Below, in pieces: positions 1-8,763 of a stretch of DNA of 64,000 bases. Every line of letters starts with the position of its first letter. The first letter of the stretch is position 1. The translations under genes were made by a program, and so were the position numbers. Source of the stretch: Brumimicrobium sp964585545 (lineage in GTDB: Bacteria; Bacteroidota; Bacteroidia; Flavobacteriales_D; Crocinitomicaceae); the NCBI GenBank assembly GCA_964585545.1, contig CAZPDT010000005.1:62001-126000 (forward strand). The letters run 5' to 3'. The notes beneath the pieces are model-generated. The model ran no database searches, was not told where the DNA came from, and worked only from the letters and a program-made list of their open reading frames with translations.

Positions 1-861
1 TGGATAGGCTTGTCTTTTGTGCGTTCGGCCAGAGACATTATCGAATTAAAACACCTTATTAGCAAGAATCGTAAAAAGGCAAGGATTGTAGCTAAAATTG
101 AGAAGCCAGAGGCTTTAAGTGATATTGATAGTATCGTTGACCAGGCCGATGCTATAATGGTAGCAAGAGGGGATTTGGGAGTTGAGATTCCAATGGAAGA
201 TGTTCCTTTGGCTCAAAAGATGCTTATACAGAAATGCTACTTTCTTGCTAAACCAGTTATTGTAGCGACTCAAATGATGGAAAGTATGATTGAAGGCTTT
301 TCTCCTACAAGAGCTGAAGTAAATGATGTTGCCAATGCAGTATTTGATGGAGCCGATGCCGTTATGTTGTCTGGGGAGACTTCTGTGGGAAAGCATCCCG
401 CTCTTGTAATTCATGCCATGAGTAAAATAGTTACAAAGGTGGAAGAATCAGAGTTGATTTATGATAAGGAAGAAACGCCAATTAAAAATCAAGAACGGTT
501 TATTTCTGATTCCATTTGTTTTAATGCTACTAAACTTGGCAAAAAGGTTGATGCTAAGGCAATAATAACAATGTCTTTTTCGGGCTATACTGCATACAAA
601 ATTGCTTCGCAAAGACCCAAATCAAAGATTTTCGTTTTTACCAGTAATAGAGAAATACTAACACAGCTCAACTTGGTTTGGGGTGTTCGGGCAATATATT
701 ATAACAAAATGGTAAGTACAGATCATACGATTGCAGACATTAAGTTTATTCTAAAAGAAAAAGGATTAATTGATGAAGGCGATATGGTTATTAATATAGC
801 CTCAATGCCCATAGAAGAAAAGGGAAAATCAAATATGTTGAGATTGAGCTACGTGGAATAG
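1..861 (+). CDS. pyk: Pyruvate kinase, C-terminal part (5' end outside window)
   Basis: Cytoplasmic glycolytic enzyme making pyruvate and ATP from phosphoenolpyruvate and ADP. The frame is open from base 1 with no start codon, so the N-terminal part lies upstream of the window. Visible are the end of the TIM barrel (ARGDLGVEIP, then TQMMESMI and the GADAVMLSGETSVGKHP stretch) and the C-terminal alpha/beta domain, which ends at the normal place. No terminator hairpin is evident after the stop. Identity is certain from the barrel motifs; the allosteric properties cannot be judged. Confidence 0.97.
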   Translation, partial: WIGLSFVRSARDIIELKHLISKNRKKARIVAKIEKPEALSDIDSIVDQADAIMVARGDLGVEIPMEDVPLAQKMLIQKCYFLAKPVIVATQMMESMIEGFSPTRAEVNDVANAVFDGADAVMLSGETSVGKHPALVIHAMSKIVTKVEESELIYDKEETPIKNQERFISDSICFNATKLGKKVDAKAIITMSFSGYTAYKIASQRPKSKIFVFTSNREILTQLNLVWGVRAIYYNKMVSTDHTIADIKFILKEKGLIDEGDMVINIASMPIEEKGKSNMLRLSYVE

Positions 862-980
862 ATTGTGGGTTTTTTGATATTTAATCTTTTCATTTTAGAC
901 AATTTAGTTCGTTTTATTAACTTTTATGAATATTTCCTTTTTTAAGTGTGGATTTCTATGATAAATTAAATAGAAGTCAC

Positions 981-988
981 TACTTTTG
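981..988 (+). promoter_or_regulatory. Probable -7 promoter element of the 1015 gene
   Basis: TACTTTTG matches the Bacteroidota -7 consensus TAnnTTTG and lies 26 bases before the start codon. No TTG is present at the usual -33 distance, so the call rests on the -7 element alone. Confidence 0.4.
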
Positions 989-1014
989 CTATCGCCTTAA
1001 TTAATTTAATAAAA

Positions 1015-1386
1015 ATGAAAATAGAAACTTTATACGTTATAGAGAATAATAATTTGGGTTCAGCCATTACGGAATGGGCTGAAGGCAAGCGTATACAGGT
1101 CGCTCCTAAGTCACAAAAAAACAACGAACTTATTCAATTGGTTGACAGTGTGGTGTTGTTTCACGAGAATTTTAATTTTTCTAAAGAAGATGAGGAAACG
1201 CTTGATGTTTTAAACAAGAACAATAAGGCTACACACAAGGTGGATATTAATGGAACATTGTCTGCAACCAATTCGAGTTTTAATATGTGGCTGGAACGAA
1301 ACAAACCAGAATGTTTATTAATACTTGGTGACAATAATGTGGCTAAAAACCCAAATCTCCCTAAATTTTTAGATGGAATTGAATAA
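1015..1386 (+). CDS. Small soluble protein of unknown function
   Basis: A 123-residue protein with no signal peptide, membrane segment or cysteine-rich motif; its single cysteine lies near the C-terminus. It looks like a small alpha/beta cytoplasmic protein, with predicted strands near residues 3-9 and 44-50 and a charged middle. It follows pyruvate kinase on the same strand, but a 150-base gap containing its own -7 element suggests separate transcription. I do not recognise the family. The ATG start agrees with the promoter position. Confidence 0.75.
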   Translation: MKIETLYVIENNNLGSAITEWAEGKRIQVAPKSQKNNELIQLVDSVVLFHENFNFSKEDEETLDVLNKNNKATHKVDINGTLSATNSSFNMWLERNKPECLLILGDNNVAKNPNLPKFLDGIE

Positions 1387-1418
1387 TAATTGTCTTTTTC
1401 TGGCCATATACGAATTGT

Positions 1419-1670
1419 TTAGTTGTGACATTCATTGGTCTTTTCCACGACTTTATTGAGTTTGTAAGTGTCATTCTTATATTTCTCCTTAATTGAATCC
1501 ATTTTTTCTATACACTCTATCCTTTTTTCATGATTGTGTACAGATGAACTAATACAACTACAATAATCATCCATTAAGGCATCCAGTTCGGGATCTTCAC
1601 AACTGGGTAGTACAATAATAGAGCCCATTAAAATGAATAAAAAATAATATTTTTTAATTCGTTGACTCAC
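1419..1670 (-). CDS. Small putative lipoprotein
   Basis: An 83-residue protein whose N-terminus is a lipoprotein signal: basic residues, a hydrophobic stretch, then the lipobox LPSC with Cys24. The mature part is short, charged and rich in cysteine (CSC, then later single cysteines), so disulphides are possible. Its start codon overlaps the sufE stop by four bases (ATGA), so it is translationally coupled as the last gene of the suf operon. No function is recognised; a link to sulfur metabolism would be only guilt by association. Confidence 0.7.
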   Translation of the reverse strand: MSQRIKKYYFLFILMGSIIVLPSCEDPELDALMDDYCSCISSSVHNHEKRIECIEKMDSIKEKYKNDTYKLNKVVEKTNECHN

Positions 1671-2083
1671 GATTTAAGTTCTTTTACTGCAGATAACTTC
1701 ATTTCTTTTACCATACTCAGTAAACCATTAGAACGTGTCGGAGATAGATGCTCCTGAAGACCTATTTCTTTGATAAAGCTAAAATCAAACTTGGCTACAT
1801 CAGCTGGAGAAGCAGCATTTACAACGCGGATGAGTAAAGCAATTATACCTTTTGTAATTATAGCATCTGAATCTGCTGTATAGGTCATTTTACCTTCTTT
1901 ACATTCCGCATTCAACCACACTTGAGATTGACAGCCTTTGATCAATTGACTGTCTGTTTTATATTTTTCATCAATTAGTGGCAATTCTTTACCCAACTCA
2001 ATAATGTATTCATATTTTTCTAGCCAATCAGTATATATTGAGAATTCTTCAATTATCTCTTGTCCTTTTTCTTCTAAAGTCAT
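1667..2083 (-). CDS. sufE: SufE family sulfur acceptor
   Basis: Accepts persulfide sulfur from the cysteine desulfurase SufS and passes it to Fe-S cluster assembly. The 138-residue length is normal for SufE. The catalytic Cys51 lies in IKGCQSQVWL, and the preceding segment around LPLIDEKYKTDSQLIKG is typical of the family. The gene starts four bases after sufS ends, which gives the classical SufS-SufE couple. The scaffold genes sufBCD are not in the window. Confidence 0.95.
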   Translation of the reverse strand: MTLEEKGQEIIEEFSIYTDWLEKYEYIIELGKELPLIDEKYKTDSQLIKGCQSQVWLNAECKEGKMTYTADSDAIITKGIIALLIRVVNAASPADVAKFDFSFIKEIGLQEHLSPTRSNGLLSMVKEMKLSAVKELKS

Positions 2084-2087
2084 TTTT

Positions 2088-3302
2088 TTATTTTTTTAGT
2101 ATAGACACCGCCCTCTGAAGTGATGTTGTGAGTACATTAACTTCTTCTTTGGTATTATAGAGTGCAAATGAAGCACGGATTGTTCCTGGAATACAAAACT
2201 GATCCATAATAGGTTGTGTACAATGGTGACCCGTGCGTACAGCAACACCCATTTTATCCAACAGTATGCCTACATCATAAGGATGCGTGTCTTCAATTAA
2301 AAAAGAAATGACACTGGTTTTTTCCTTCGCTTCTCCATAGATTTTAAGTCCATCAATCTTTTTTAGTTCTTTTGTTCCGTATTCTAGCAATTCATGCTCA
2401 TATTTAAAAACAGCTGGCAGGTTTAAATTGTTTAAAAATTCAAAAGCTGTTCCCAATGCAATTCCACCAATGATGTTCGGTGTTCCGGCTTCAAACTTAT
2501 GGGGAAGAACATTGTATTCTGTTTTTTGCAAACTTACACTTTTTATCATGTCTCCACCCCCTTGATAAGGAGGCATTTGATTAAGTAGATTTTCTTTACC
2601 ATACAAAACACCAACGCCTGTTGGGCCATACACCTTGTGTCCTGAAAAAGCATAAAAATCGCAATCTAAATCCTGTACGTTTATTGGTAAATGTTGAACC
2701 CCTTGAGCGCCATCCACTAAAACTTTTGCTCCTACACTATGTGCTTTATCAATGATTGATTTTATATCATTTATTGTTCCTAATGAATTAGAAACATGCG
2801 TGACTGCAACCAATTTTGTTTTTTTACTGAATAACGTATCTAAGGCAGTCATTTTTAAGTCACCTTTTTCATCAATAGGAATAACCTTTAAAACACAACC
2901 CTTGCGTTCACATAGCATTTGCCAAGGAACAATGTTTGAATGGTGCTCCATAGCCGAGATAATAATCTCATCATCTGCTTGGAGCAGTTCCCCAAAGGAA
3001 AAAGCCACTAAATTAATGGCATCTGTTGTGCCTTTTGTAAAAATAATTTCATGACTTTCTTTAGCCCCTACATATTTCTGTATAACTTTTCGTGCATTTT
3101 CGTAAGCAGAAGTTGCTTCCTGGCTTAGGGTATGCACTCCCCGGTGAATATTTGCATTCTCATTTGAGTAGTACTCGTTAATTCTTTTAATCACCGAAAT
3201 AGGTTTTTGGGTTGTAGCACCATTATCAAAGTAAATGAGGGGCTTACCTTGAACTGTTTTATCCAAAATGGGGAATTGAGAACGTATTTTTTGAATATCC
3301 AT
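2088..3302 (-). CDS. sufS: Cysteine desulfurase SufS
   Basis: PLP enzyme releasing sulfur from L-cysteine as a persulfide for Fe-S cluster assembly. With the chosen ATG it has 404 residues, normal for SufS/CsdA. Visible are the PLP lysine Lys223 in SGHKVYGPTG, the cofactor-stacking His120 in MEHHSN, and the active-site Cys361 in RTGHHCTQP. A longer frame exists through a TTG at 3326, but two TAnnTTTG promoter elements lie at 3324-3339, so a transcript could not include it and the ATG at 3302 is preferred. It leads a sufS-sufE-lipoprotein operon. Confidence 0.96.
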   Translation of the reverse strand: MDIQKIRSQFPILDKTVQGKPLIYFDNGATTQKPISVIKRINEYYSNENANIHRGVHTLSQEATSAYENARKVIQKYVGAKESHEIIFTKGTTDAINLVAFSFGELLQADDEIIISAMEHHSNIVPWQMLCERKGCVLKVIPIDEKGDLKMTALDTLFSKKTKLVAVTHVSNSLGTINDIKSIIDKAHSVGAKVLVDGAQGVQHLPINVQDLDCDFYAFSGHKVYGPTGVGVLYGKENLLNQMPPYQGGGDMIKSVSLQKTEYNVLPHKFEAGTPNIIGGIALGTAFEFLNNLNLPAVFKYEHELLEYGTKELKKIDGLKIYGEAKEKTSVISFLIEDTHPYDVGILLDKMGVAVRTGHHCTQPIMDQFCIPGTIRASFALYNTKEEVNVLTTSLQRAVSILKK

Positions 3303-3331
3303 AGCCGATTGTTTTATCAGCTCCAAAGGTA

Positions 3332-3363
3332 CAAAGCTATATTTAGAATAGACAGTATTTCAA
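3332..3363 (-). promoter_or_regulatory. Promoter of the suf operon
   Basis: On the minus strand TTG (3361-3363) is followed after 21 bases by TAGCTTTG (3332-3339), matching the Bacteroidota TTG-N17-23-TAnnTTTG promoter. A second -7 match, TACCTTTG, abuts it at 3324-3331. The leader would be about 20-25 bases. Confidence 0.6.
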
Positions 3364-3404
3364 CCAATATTCTTTGTTTTAGATATTCTTTTGAAGTCCA
3401 AGTT

Positions 3405-3698
3405 TTATTGTGCATTATGGGGGAGATACTTTCTTTCTATATAGAATGGACCTAATGGAAGAACAGAACAAAGAATAGCTATAAATAACATTTTGATTGA
3501 CCAATTTAACTTATTGTACATCCATATTGCACCTAAGACATACAAAACAAATAAAACACCATGTGCCATGCCCACTATTTCAACAGATTTGGGCATATCC
3601 CAAATGTATTTTAAGGGCATTGCAATTAAGAGTAAAATCAAAAATGAAATGGCCTCCAAAGTGCTTATTAGTTTAAATCCTTTTACCTGATTGTCCAT
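3405..3698 (-). CDS. DUF3817 family membrane protein
   Basis: A 97-residue inner membrane protein with three hydrophobic segments. The GMAHGVLFVLYVLGA stretch around the second helix is the hallmark of DUF3817 proteins, whose function is unknown. I chose the ATG at 3698, which gives the usual family N-terminus (MDNQVKGFK followed at once by the first helix); a longer TTG-started version would add 17 polar residues with no support. It stands alone between the suf promoter and the AbiE operators. Confidence 0.8.
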   Translation of the reverse strand: MDNQVKGFKLISTLEAISFLILLLIAMPLKYIWDMPKSVEIVGMAHGVLFVLYVLGAIWMYNKLNWSIKMLFIAILCSVLPLGPFYIERKYLPHNAQ

Positions 3699-3809
3699 TT
3701 TTTCTTGCCAAAGATAACTAAATTTATAGGATTTAGTCCTGCTGATCAAACCGTGTGTCTTTATTTTTTTTTCCTGGTTTTTATATAATGTGTTAAAATT
3801 ATAATAGAT

Positions 3810-3828
3810 AATCGGAAATATTCCGATT
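3810..3828. promoter_or_regulatory. Palindromic operator 1 upstream of the AbiE pair
   Basis: AATCGGAA-ATA-TTCCGATT is a perfect palindrome with 8-bp arms and a 3-bp centre. It shares both arms with a second copy at 3873-3891, centre to centre 63 bp. Binding by the AbiEi antitoxin is inferred from known autoregulation of AbiE systems through paired inverted repeats. Confidence 0.7.
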
Positions 3829-3872
3829 GTATTGTGTATAATTTACATAAACATGTTAAAAAATTTGTATAT

Positions 3873-3891
3873 AATCGGAATATTTCCGATT
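3873..3891. promoter_or_regulatory. Palindromic operator 2 upstream of the AbiE pair
   Basis: AATCGGAA-TAT-TTCCGATT carries the same arms as operator 1, extended to 10 bp by flanking AT/AT (3871-3893). It ends 13 bases before the antitoxin start codon, so a bound protein would cover the 5' leader. A TATAATTT stretch at 3837-3844, lying between the two operators, could be part of the promoter but is not a consensus -7 element. Confidence 0.7.
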
Positions 3892-3904
3892 ATTGTTGTT
3901 CTAA

Positions 3905-4549
3905 ATGACAATTATGACTGCAAATAAAATAACAAAATACAAAAATGCCCCAGTATCACACAGTTTGGTAAAGGAAGCGCTAGCAGAATACAATCGGCCA
4001 AACGATAAAATTAGCGAACTCATAAAAAGTGGTGATTTAATACCCCTGAGACGTGGACTTTATATTCAACCTTCAGAAGGCAAATTCTCTATCCCTGATT
4101 TATTTCTTATTGCCAATCACTTAAGGGGACCGAGTTATGTGTCATTAGAAGGAGCACTGTCTTATTGGGATTTTATCCCCGAAAGAGTATATGAGATTAC
4201 TTCGGTAACACTAAAAAGTACTAAAACATACAAAACACCGATAGGGCGCTTTAGTTATTTTTACTTGCCTTTTCCCTATTTTTCTTTTGGCATTAAAAAC
4301 ATACAAATTAATGAAAATCAAACTGCTTTAATGGCATCTCCAGAAAAGGCCATTTGTGATAAAATAGTGCTTACCTCGGGGGTTAATCTCAGAAGCATGA
4401 AACAAACAAAGGCGTTTCTTTTAGAAGATTTAAGAATGGACAGCACACAGTTAAAAGCATTAGATCTGGAAGCAATATCCTCTTGGATTCCAGATGCGTC
4501 AAAGAAAAGCAGTTTGAAAATGTTAGTTAAAACCATTAAAAACTTTTAA
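3905..4549 (+). CDS. abiEi: AbiEi-type antitoxin / transcriptional regulator (type IV TA)
   Basis: Antitoxin and likely autorepressor of a type IV toxin-antitoxin system of the AbiE class. Of 214 residues, the first 55 look like the winged-helix domain (SHSLVKEALAEY, then ISELIKSGDLIPLRRGLY). The middle holds the family segment GPSYVSLEGALSYWDFIPE, and MASPEKAICDK follows near residue 140. An upstream palindrome pair fits DNA binding by the N-terminal domain. The toxin gene follows after three bases. The start may also be the ATG nine bases downstream. AbiE modules are mobile phage-defence or maintenance cassettes; no integrase or IS adjoins this one. Confidence 0.88.
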   Translation: MTIMTANKITKYKNAPVSHSLVKEALAEYNRPNDKISELIKSGDLIPLRRGLYIQPSEGKFSIPDLFLIANHLRGPSYVSLEGALSYWDFIPERVYEITSVTLKSTKTYKTPIGRFSYFYLPFPYFSFGIKNIQINENQTALMASPEKAICDKIVLTSGVNLRSMKQTKAFLLEDLRMDSTQLKALDLEAISSWIPDASKKSSLKMLVKTIKNF

Positions 4550-4552
4550 AAT

Positions 4553-5404
4553 ATGATAAAGCAATGGATTGAAGAATACGACCCTAGAAATGAAGAAGAT
4601 GTGTTGGCTGCCTTACGAGAGGTAATGCAAGAAGTTGTATTGGCAGGATTGTCAAGAACCAATTTTTTTGGTAAAGCTGCCTTTTATGGAGGGACAGCAC
4701 TTCGCGTATTTTATGGATTAGATCGGTTCTCTGAAGATTTAGACTTTTCTTTGTTAGCGGCTGATCCAAAGTTTTCTTTGTCTCCCTACTTTTCAGCCAT
4801 TCTTGCCGAATTTAAATCACTAGGTATGCAGGTTAATATAAACGAAAAAGTAAAAGAAAAATCTACAGCTATTAATTCCGCTTTTCTTAAATCTGAGACA
4901 CTTTTAAAAGAACTTGTTCTTAAAGATATTGTTCATCAGACAGGAATAAGATCAAATAAATCCATAAAAATTAAGATAGAAATTGATCGAAATCCACCGT
5001 TGGGTTTTCAAACAGAAGAAAAACTATTGATTCGACCTTTTTCTTTTTATGTGAATTGTTTTAACCTACCCTGTCTCTTTGCAGGGAAACTACACGCTTT
5101 GTTGTTTCGAAAATGGGGTGATCGTGTAAAAGGTAGAGATTGGTATGATATGGAGTGGTATATTAGAAAAGGAGTTCCATTAAACGTTAACCATTTCTTA
5201 TATCGAGCAATTGATAGCGGTGATTGGAAACAGTCCAACATCAATACTGATCAAGTTGTTGATCTACTCAAGCAAAGAATTGAAACGGTTTCAATTTCGA
5301 ATGCCAAACAAGATATTGTTCGCTTTATACGCAATGATGACAAACTTGCTATTTGGAGTCAAAACTATTTTTTAGATTTAATTGCAAAACTCAAGTTTGA
5401 ATAA
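4553..5404 (+). CDS. abiEii: AbiEii-type nucleotidyltransferase toxin
   Basis: Toxin of the type IV system, in the DUF1814 nucleotidyltransferase family; family members modify tRNA or other targets with nucleotides. Core motifs are intact: GGTALR (residues 46-51), then SEDLDFSL with Asp62 and Asp64 as metal ligands, and a later K/D motif in RDWYDMEWY. The 283-residue length is typical, so the toxin looks functional. It starts three bases after the antitoxin stop, implying co-translation. The target here is unknown. Confidence 0.9.
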   Translation: MIKQWIEEYDPRNEEDVLAALREVMQEVVLAGLSRTNFFGKAAFYGGTALRVFYGLDRFSEDLDFSLLAADPKFSLSPYFSAILAEFKSLGMQVNINEKVKEKSTAINSAFLKSETLLKELVLKDIVHQTGIRSNKSIKIKIEIDRNPPLGFQTEEKLLIRPFSFYVNCFNLPCLFAGKLHALLFRKWGDRVKGRDWYDMEWYIRKGVPLNVNHFLYRAIDSGDWKQSNINTDQVVDLLKQRIETVSISNAKQDIVRFIRNDDKLAIWSQNYFLDLIAKLKFE

Positions 5405-5515
5405 AACACATACCCAAGTCGACTCAATTTTGAAATCAACACACCAGATTAATCTGCATTTTTTGGCCTCAATACTTGCATCTGCATACTTCATAAGTAT
5501 TCAATAAAAAGTTAG

Positions 5516-5523
5516 TACATTTG
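5516..5523 (+). promoter_or_regulatory. Probable -7 element of the mevalonate kinase promoter
   Basis: TACATTTG matches TAnnTTTG, 54 bases before the start codon. No TTG stands at the -33 distance. Confidence 0.4.
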
Positions 5524-5577
5524 TCGATATATATGAAGTAGTTCTTCTGATGAAGCATTTGCTTCTTAACTTATTAT

Positions 5578-6516
5578 ATGGAACATCTTAATTCAAAAGT
5601 TCTTCTGTTTGGAGAGTATGCCGTTTTAAACAAAGGGATGGCTTTAGTGATGCCTTGGGATAAATACCAAGGACACTTTGAATTTTACGGGTCTTCACAA
5701 AAAAATACGAATGCGCTTCAATCTAACGAGTACTTGCGTAAGTTTTGTGCCTTTATTTCTAGTCACATGGATGACGAATTCGTATTAGAAGTGAAACGCT
5801 TTGAAAAGGAACTTGAGCAAGGTTTGTTTTTTAAAAGTAATATCCCTCAAGGTTATGGATTAGGGAGTTCAGGAGCTTTGGTTTCAGCAATTGTATTGAG
5901 ATATCTTGTAAAAGCTAAAGTTTTTAAAGATGAGCTCAAGGGATTGACACTCCATAAACTGAACAGATTAAAAGACGGATTAGGGAATTTAGAGTCTCAT
6001 TTTCACGGAGTGAGTTCAGGGTTAGATCCTCTAAGCATCATCCTTAATGAGCCAGTTCTGTTTAAAAGTTCTGAAAATATTGTAACTACTGAATTGCCAA
6101 AACAAACCAAGGCAAAAAAGAATGTTGTTTTTTTATTGGATTCTAGATTACCTCGAACCACTTCGAAGATGATGGCGCTTTTTAAAGAGCTGAATGAACA
6201 AAGTGATTTTAAAAAGAAGTTTGACCGTTATGTTATAGAAAATAACGATAAGACCATTAGTAGTTTTTTAGAAAATGATACCTCACATTTTTTTGATTCG
6301 ATGTATAATCTAACTTCTTTTCAACTGCAATACATGAAGGACTTTTTCCCCAAAGACATGCAAAAGGTCGTTGCTAAGGGGCTAAATAATGGCGATTATT
6401 TTCTCAAACTTTGCGGTGCTGGAGGAGGTGGCTTTGTACTCGGTTTTACAGCAGATTGGGAAGCAACCCAAAAACATCTAAAAGATTATACGTTAGAAGA
6501 GATTTATCGTTATTGA
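5578..6516 (+). CDS. mvk: GHMP kinase, probable mevalonate kinase
   Basis: Phosphorylates mevalonate with ATP in the mevalonate route to isopentenyl diphosphate, the route used by Flavobacteriia. The 312-residue protein carries the three GHMP motifs: the N-terminal substrate segment KVLLFGEYAVLNKG, the ATP loop PQGYGLGSSGALVSA near residues 97-111, and the C-terminal glycine-rich LCGAGGGGFVLGF. A related GHMP enzyme cannot be fully excluded, but the N-terminus is typical of Bacteroidota mevalonate kinases. No other pathway gene is nearby. It converges on the porE-like gene. Confidence 0.85.
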   Translation: MEHLNSKVLLFGEYAVLNKGMALVMPWDKYQGHFEFYGSSQKNTNALQSNEYLRKFCAFISSHMDDEFVLEVKRFEKELEQGLFFKSNIPQGYGLGSSGALVSAIVLRYLVKAKVFKDELKGLTLHKLNRLKDGLGNLESHFHGVSSGLDPLSIILNEPVLFKSSENIVTTELPKQTKAKKNVVFLLDSRLPRTTSKMMALFKELNEQSDFKKKFDRYVIENNDKTISSFLENDTSHFFDSMYNLTSFQLQYMKDFFPKDMQKVVAKGLNNGDYFLKLCGAGGGGFVLGFTADWEATQKHLKDYTLEEIYRY

Positions 6517-6649
6517 TTGTTGGGTATCACTGTCTAAAAAGGCCTAAGTATTCCTTTAAGTATAGATCCTTACCTTTTTATAATGAAAACCTATGAAAGT
6601 TCAGGTAAGCCAATGTATGTTACAACGATCTTTAGTCTTGGAATTCGGG

Positions 6650-8743
6650 TCAATTGGAATCCAGTTCAAAATCTTGTCCCACCACTTTAAATGCGGTTCT
6701 TCTATTCAATTGATTGGCAGTGTCTTGTTCTTCTTCAGAAGGTAGACTTTTGATAAACTCTTCAGTAAGAACTTGTTCATTGCCCTCATTGTCTAATATT
6801 GGAGTTTTGTTTTCGTCAATCCAAATTGTGGGTTTTGTTTCTCCATACCCTATAGCAAGCAAGCGGTTTCTACTTATTCCTTTTTGAATGAGATAGTTGA
6901 CAACAGATTGTGCTCTTCTTTTCGACAAATCCATATTGTAGCTGTCACTTCCTCTATAATCTGTGTGTGAGTTGATTTCAACCACTAAATTATCATTCAA
7001 CTCAAGCAAGTTGTATAATGTGTCTAAAATCTTTTTTGAGGATGGGCGTAGGCGGTCAGAGTCGAAATCATATTCTATACCTTCTAAACGAATTTCCTTA
7101 TCTGGAATGGGCTCCAAATAAAAATCTTGTTGTAAAACTGTAGATTTTGTAATTGATTCTGTGTTTACAACAGCAGCATCAACAAAGAACTTATCTTTAC
7201 TTGCTTTCATGAATATCTCTTCCCCAATATTAATATCAATCTGATAAAATCCTTTTTCATTAGTTGTTACTTCGTAATTATCAGTGATTCCTTTTACATC
7301 TTTAATGGTAATTTTAGTATTGGGTAAAATTGCATTCGTATTCATATTGTATGCATAACCTTCTAATGAAACGACGATATCACTATTTTCTACTTCATAG
7401 ATGTTAAAGCAATGGCCAAACTCACAGGGTTCACGATCAGATGAGAGAAATCCTTTTTCTAATTTTGAATCCCAAATCATGTAAGTATCATCTAAACTAG
7501 AATTGATAGGTGTACCCATGTTTACAGGATGAGCAAATGTTTTTAAATTCGGATCAACATCACTTTTGAAAACATCAAACCCTCCTATTGAATTATAGCC
7601 ATCAGAACTAAAAAATAGAGTTGATGTAGCTTCATGGAAGAAGGGTGTAATCTCATTTGCAGATGAATTGACGTCAGGACCTATATTTTCAGCCTCTCCT
7701 TTAAGGTTTCCTTTCTCATCAAGAGCAATTTTCCATATATCGAATCCTCCTTGTCCTCCAGGACGATTGCTTGAAAAGTACATGGTTTTTCCATCCATTG
7801 TAACGTATGGTTGTTTCGAGATATAACCAGATATGTTTACTCTCTCATCCAATTCATAAGCTTCGAAGAACTTATTGTTCATCATCCTGGCAAGAAAAAT
7901 TTTTGGATCTTTCCGGTTTTTACTCCACCGTGTATAGAATATAGTATTGGTATTATTAATAGCAGATGCCGCATCTTGTTGAGCACTATTCAATGGTCGT
8001 CCAAAATTAACAGCTTGTTTCCAATTTCCATCGTCTCCTTTTTCTGCCCAATAAATATCACATAAGTATTCGGATTGTTGTTCAGGTTTAAGTACCACAC
8101 CTCCTGATCTAGCGGAAGTAAACATTACTTTATCTTCACTGTTAAAAAAGGTTACGGCAAAGGAAGAGCTTCCTGTATTAAAAATAGAATCTGCCATTGC
8201 AATTGTAGCTTCTGTTTTTGCTTCCTTATCGTTGAGTATAAAATAACAACCTCTCATTCTTACTTTTGCCTCTTCAACCAGTGAGTCAGATTCGGAATTT
8301 GAACGAATGAAAGTTTCATAAACGTCAATAGCTTCTTCAAATTTCTTATTGTTTTTTAATGCATTTCCATAGAAATAAGCATCATTAGGATAGCCTTCTG
8401 ATTTATAAGTCTTTGAAAATTGATTTTCTGCTCTTTTGTAATCGAATGTGTTCTTGTAACACATTCCAATTTGATGATTTGTATATTCCTCTAGTGTTAC
8501 TTTTTTGTTCCCCTTTTCCGTTTTCTTTTTTGATAGGGAACGATTGGATAGTTGTACCTCATAAGGAAGGATAGCTGTATTCAGTGCAATTGTATCGTTC
8601 AACACTCTTTTATAATAATTGAGAGCGTTTTGGTAATCTCTATTTTGATAAAGTTCATCAGCAGTATTTAACCAAACCATCTTTGATTGTGAAAAGGCTA
8701 CAAGCTGAAAGGCGCAAAATATAATGGATAGTAATTTTTTCAT
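6650..8743 (-). CDS. PorE-like OmpA family protein (type IX secretion/gliding)
   Basis: Periplasmic or outer-membrane-associated peptidoglycan-binding protein. Order along 697 residues: signal peptide (1-19), TPR-like repeats (about 20-165), a PD40/WD40-type beta-propeller (about 185-450, with blades such as TMYFSSNRPGGQGGFDIW), a carboxypeptidase-regulatory-like beta domain (about 470-550), and a C-terminal OmpA domain with NSHTDYRGS and LSKRRAQSVVNYL. This is the architecture of PorE, which links the type IX secretion machinery to the cell wall. It is last in the operon after a PorP/SprF gene, 20 bases away. It may be the core PorE or a paralogue dedicated to these adhesins. Confidence 0.85.
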   Translation of the reverse strand: MKKLLSIIFCAFQLVAFSQSKMVWLNTADELYQNRDYQNALNYYKRVLNDTIALNTAILPYEVQLSNRSLSKKKTEKGNKKVTLEEYTNHQIGMCYKNTFDYKRAENQFSKTYKSEGYPNDAYFYGNALKNNKKFEEAIDVYETFIRSNSESDSLVEEAKVRMRGCYFILNDKEAKTEATIAMADSIFNTGSSSFAVTFFNSEDKVMFTSARSGGVVLKPEQQSEYLCDIYWAEKGDDGNWKQAVNFGRPLNSAQQDAASAINNTNTIFYTRWSKNRKDPKIFLARMMNNKFFEAYELDERVNISGYISKQPYVTMDGKTMYFSSNRPGGQGGFDIWKIALDEKGNLKGEAENIGPDVNSSANEITPFFHEATSTLFFSSDGYNSIGGFDVFKSDVDPNLKTFAHPVNMGTPINSSLDDTYMIWDSKLEKGFLSSDREPCEFGHCFNIYEVENSDIVVSLEGYAYNMNTNAILPNTKITIKDVKGITDNYEVTTNEKGFYQIDINIGEEIFMKASKDKFFVDAAVVNTESITKSTVLQQDFYLEPIPDKEIRLEGIEYDFDSDRLRPSSKKILDTLYNLLELNDNLVVEINSHTDYRGSDSYNMDLSKRRAQSVVNYLIQKGISRNRLLAIGYGETKPTIWIDENKTPILDNEGNEQVLTEEFIKSLPSEEEQDTANQLNRRTAFKVVGQDFELDSN

Positions 8744-8763
8744 TGTGTACTTCTAAAGTTGTA

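Noticed and set aside
3207..3455. Plus-strand 82-codon open frame across the sufS 5' end
   Set aside because: It is antisense to sufS and its promoter and encodes nothing recognisable.
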